Source of the DNA: Bacteroidetes bacterium CG2_30_32_10
Lineage (GTDB): Bacteria > Bacteroidota > Bacteroidia > Bacteroidales > CG2-30-32-10
Assembly (NCBI GenBank): GCA_001872995.1
Contig: MNXO01000031.1
Span: 1 to 8,821, forward strand
Length of the DNA: 8,821 nt
Reading direction: 5' to 3'
The notes beneath the pieces are model-generated. The model ran no database searches and was not told the origin of the DNA. It worked only from the letters and a program-made list of their open reading frames with translations. Shown here one piece after another: positions 6,565 to 8,821 of this stretch (the stretch's first letter is position 1; each line of letters starts with the position of its first letter). The position numbers and the translations under genes were made by a program.

Positions 6565-6632
6565 TTATTAACAATTACAAAACGAGAAAAAGTTCTGTTA
6601 ATAATGAAAAATTTGTACATTATTGTTAATAA
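6565..6632. repeat. Three copies of TGTTAATAA upstream of the DUF2795 promoter
   Basis: The 9-mer TGTTAATAA occurs at 6596-6604 and 6624-6632, and in inverted orientation at 6565-6573. The outer copies extend to an 11-nt perfect inverted repeat (TTATTAACAAT, 6565-6575, against ATTGTTAATAA, 6622-6632). Start-to-start spacings are 31 and 28 bp, near three helical turns. The cluster lies just upstream of the DUF2795 -33 box and downstream of acetate kinase. It could be a regulator site or chance in AT-rich DNA. Confidence 0.4.
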
Positions 6633-6702
6633 ATAAAGAGACTAGCAATCTTTAAAATTTTCAAAAAGATTTAAAAGTATTCGTAGAAAATGAATGTTTA
6701 CA

Positions 6703-7914
6703 TTATTTTTCTTGAGCTACTATGCGTAGCGTGTCTTGTGCGATAACTAATTCTTCGTTAGTAGGCACTACCATCACTTTCACCTTAGACTCTGGTTTAG
6801 ATATTAATTCTAATTTTGCTCTCAGCCCGTGATTTTTTTCTTTATCAATGTTTACGCCAATAAATTCAAGATTTTCGCATATTTTTTCTCTTGTTTCAAA
6901 GCCATTTTCGCCAATTCCACCAGTAAAAATCAATAAATCTAAGCCTCCCATGGCAGCAGCATAAGCGCCAATATATTTTCTGACTCTGTAATAATACATT
7001 TGTAAAGCCAACAATGCTCTTTTATTGCTATTCTTCCAAGCTGCATCTTCAACATCTCTCATATCATAAGAAATTCCAGAAATTCCAAGCACGCCACTTT
7101 TCTTATTAATAAGATCGTTGGCTTGGTCGAGATTAAGGTTTTGTTTTTTCATTATATAAAGCAACGCACCACTATCTAAATCGCCACATCTTGTACCCAT
7201 AATCAAACCCTCAACAGGGGTTAAACCCATAGAAGAATCAACAGATTTTCCGTTTTTAATTGCTGTTACCGAAGCACCATTGCCAAGATGACAAGTAATG
7301 GCTTTAATGTTATCTTTTTTAAGAAATAAAGCATCGCAAGCTTGTTCAAATACATATTTGTGGCTAGTTCCATGAAATCCATATCTTCTAATTCGGTCTT
7401 CTTCATAAAGAGAATAAGGTAAGGCATATAAATAAGCGTAATCGGGCATAGTTTGATGAAAGGCAGTATCAAAAACAGCTACTTGTGGAATGTTTGGTAA
7501 AAGTTTTTGCATAGAACGTATCCCTTTTAAGTTAGCAGGGTTGTGTAGTGGTGCCAATTCTATACATTTTTCAATATCTTTAGTAACATCATCCGTAATT
7601 AATGCACTTGTACTAAAGTTTTCGCCACCATGAGCAACACGATGACCTACTGCAAAAATCTCATCAATACTTTTAATAACACCATGATTGATGTCTAAGA
7701 GTGCTTTTAAAATTAAATTTATTCCTATTTCGTGATTAGAAACATCTTGAATAAGTTTGTATGTTTCTTTTGCCTTAGGTTGATGTTTAAGCTCGCTATC
7801 TTTTAACCCAACTCTTTCTAACAAGCCTTTTGCCAACAAATCAGCATTGTTTGCCATATCAATCAATTGATATTTGATTGATGAACTACCGCAGTTTAAT
7901 ACTATAATTTTCAT
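6703..7914 (-). CDS. ackA: Acetate kinase
   Basis: 403 residues, full length. It interconverts acetyl phosphate + ADP and acetate + ATP in the cytoplasm, normally paired with phosphate acetyltransferase (pta), which is not in this window. Family signatures in order: LNCGSSSIKY (6-15, Asn7, Ser10, Ser12), VGHRVAHGGE (89-98, Arg92), VFDTAFHQTMP (147-157, Asp149), RRYGFHGTSHKYV (176-188, His181), HLGNGASVTAI (209-219), MGTRCGDLD (239-247, Arg242), FTGGIGENG (330-338) and VPTNEEL near the C terminus (Glu387/388). These cover the expected nucleotide, acetate and phosphate contacts. The start is ATG after an A-rich leader. It is divergent from the DUF2027/Smr gene across a 195-bp shared promoter region. 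No clear hairpin terminator follows it. Confidence 0.97.
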   Translation of the reverse strand: MKIIVLNCGSSSIKYQLIDMANNADLLAKGLLERVGLKDSELKHQPKAKETYKLIQDVSNHEIGINLILKALLDINHGVIKSIDEIFAVGHRVAHGGENFSTSALITDDVTKDIEKCIELAPLHNPANLKGIRSMQKLLPNIPQVAVFDTAFHQTMPDYAYLYALPYSLYEEDRIRRYGFHGTSHKYVFEQACDALFLKKDNIKAITCHLGNGASVTAIKNGKSVDSSMGLTPVEGLIMGTRCGDLDSGALLYIMKKQNLNLDQANDLINKKSGVLGISGISYDMRDVEDAAWKNSNKRALLALQMYYYRVRKYIGAYAAAMGGLDLLIFTGGIGENGFETREKICENLEFIGVNIDKEKNHGLRAKLELISKPESKVKVMVVPTNEELVIAQDTLRIVAQEK

Positions 7915-7958
7915 TTTTTAATTTAAATATAGAAGTTTATAGAATTTAATATTTTCAA

Positions 7959-7985
7959 CAAACCTACAAAATAATATACAAACAA
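7959..7985 (-). promoter_or_regulatory. Possible ackA promoter
   Basis: The minus strand has TAGGTTTG (7959-7966), an exact TAnnTTTG match, with a TTG at 7983-7985. The 16-nt spacer is shorter than usual. A start site near 7952-7955 would give a leader of about 40 nt before ackA. Confidence 0.45.
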
Positions 7986-8062
7986 CTGCTAAAAAAAACA
8001 ACATTTTTATATTAACGTTTGCTTTAACAAACCAAAAGCTATTCGTTAAAAAGAATAATAGG

Positions 8063-8095
8063 TTTTGAAAGAGGTTGTTGTTTTTATTACCTTTG
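8063..8095 (+). promoter_or_regulatory. Promoter of the DUF2027/Smr gene
   Basis: TTTTG (8063-8067), a 20-nt spacer and TACCTTTG (8088-8095) match the Bacteroidota -33/-7 consensus. The predicted start site is about 8099-8101, only about 10 nt before the ATG at 8110, so the leader is very short and has no Shine-Dalgarno sequence. Confidence 0.75.
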
Positions 8096-8109
8096 TAAAA
8101 AAAAATTGT

Positions 8110-8821
8110 ATGCAATTTAAAGTAGGTGAAAAAGTTTGTTTTTTAAATGAAAGGCGCGAAGGCATTGTAATGAAAATCATTAATAGTAAGATGGTTTCTA
8201 TTGCTATTGAAGATGGTTTTGAAATCCCAGTTCTGATAAACGACTTGGCTCCTATTATCATGCCCGATTACATCCAAAATAAAAAAGAAAACTCTCAAAA
8301 ACAAGAAACATTGGTTATCCCTCAAGAAATCAGTTCTGAAGAGAGTGAATTAATTAGTTCTATTTTTATTAATCCCATTGAACATAGTAATAATGGTGTC
8401 TTTATTGCTTACACCCCTGAAAATGACAACAATTTATTGTCTGCAAATCTATCTGTTTTTTTAATTAACAACTCTTCTTACGATTTGTTATTTACTTACT
8501 ATTTAAAAGACGGAAACAAATATATAGGTGCAGATTATGACAGACTTGATACTCAATCAAAATACCTTTTGCAAACTATTGATAGAAGTCAATTAGAAGA
8601 ATGGACAGATGTTAAATTTCAATTTTTATTCTTTAAAAAAGGTTCTTCCATTATTAAAACCCCATTAGACAAAGAAATAAAAATTAAGCCTATTAAGTTT
8701 TATAGGGAAGAAAGCTATAAATACAACTCCATGTTAGAACAACGCTGTGTCTTAATTCCTATTACAGGAAACCAAATAAGCGATACAGATGAAGAAGATG
8801 TTGTTGCTGAAAAAAAGAAAT
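8110..8821 (+). CDS. DUF2027/Smr-type protein, N-terminal part (cut by window edge)
   Basis: 237 codons are visible from ATG at 8110, with no stop before the right edge. The first 45 or so residues (KVGEKVCFLNERREGIV, then IAIEDGFEIPVLINDLAPI) match the small beta-barrel N-terminal domain that I recall from Bacteroidota DUF2027 proteins, which usually end in a C-terminal Smr (MutS2-related nuclease) domain. An acidic linker (about 55-80) leads into a second beta-rich domain (about 85-205). An acidic/lysine-rich linker begins near 222 and reaches the edge. The Smr domain itself would lie outside the window, so nuclease function is inference only. The gene diverges from ackA and has its own promoter 15 nt upstream. 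Confidence 0.82.
   Translation, partial: MQFKVGEKVCFLNERREGIVMKIINSKMVSIAIEDGFEIPVLINDLAPIIMPDYIQNKKENSQKQETLVIPQEISSEESELISSIFINPIEHSNNGVFIAYTPENDNNLLSANLSVFLINNSSYDLLFTYYLKDGNKYIGADYDRLDTQSKYLLQTIDRSQLEEWTDVKFQFLFFKKGSSIIKTPLDKEIKIKPIKFYREESYKYNSMLEQRCVLIPITGNQISDTDEEDVVAEKKK

Noticed and set aside
6622..6703. Terminator after ackA
   Set aside because: The best pairing (AAAGA with TCTTT around a 9-nt loop near 6635-6653) is only 5 bp and AT-rich, with no solid U-run.
7918..8325. Overlapping minus-strand frames of 60-71 codons between ackA and the DUF2027/Smr gene
   Set aside because: They lie across the divergent promoter region or antisense to the start of the DUF2027/Smr gene, overlap one another, and show no motif. 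The plus-strand gene with a consensus promoter explains the region.

Overview
The window looks like chromosomal DNA from an AT-rich member of the Bacteroidota. Four things point there. A TonB-dependent outer-membrane receptor is present. Two protein families that I know mainly from this phylum are present (a DUF2795 mini-protein and a DUF2027/Smr protein). Several genes have a TAnnTTTG -7 promoter element, the hallmark of the Bacteroidota primary sigma factor. A-rich leaders without a Shine-Dalgarno sequence precede nearly every start codon. I cannot fix the class or genus.

Layout, left to right. Positions 1-207 hold no gene I can support. Two tRNA genes follow on the minus strand, Pro(CGG) at 208-281 and Lys(CTT) at 293-365, transcribed Lys first from a promoter at 373-380. 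A perfect 19-bp hairpin (476-518) separates them from a full-length TonB-dependent receptor (537-2747, minus). Next comes a minus-strand cluster: transketolase N-terminal subunit (5314-6159), a secreted von Willebrand factor A (VWA) domain protein (3890-5263), and transketolase C-terminal subunit (2918-3871). A DUF2795 protein (6282-6503) with its own promoter and terminator follows, then acetate kinase (6703-7914). At the right edge a plus-strand DUF2027/Smr-type gene begins at 8110 and runs off the window.

Functionally this is mostly housekeeping: translation (tRNAs), the non-oxidative pentose-phosphate pathway (two-piece transketolase), acetate/ATP metabolism (AckA) and outer-membrane uptake (TonB receptor). 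The oddest arrangement is the exported VWA protein lying between the two halves of a cytoplasmic enzyme. Its C-terminal half appears to be three copies of a roughly 75-residue beta-rich module. I see no phage, transposon, CRISPR array or toxin-antitoxin pair, and no convincing novel multi-gene system.
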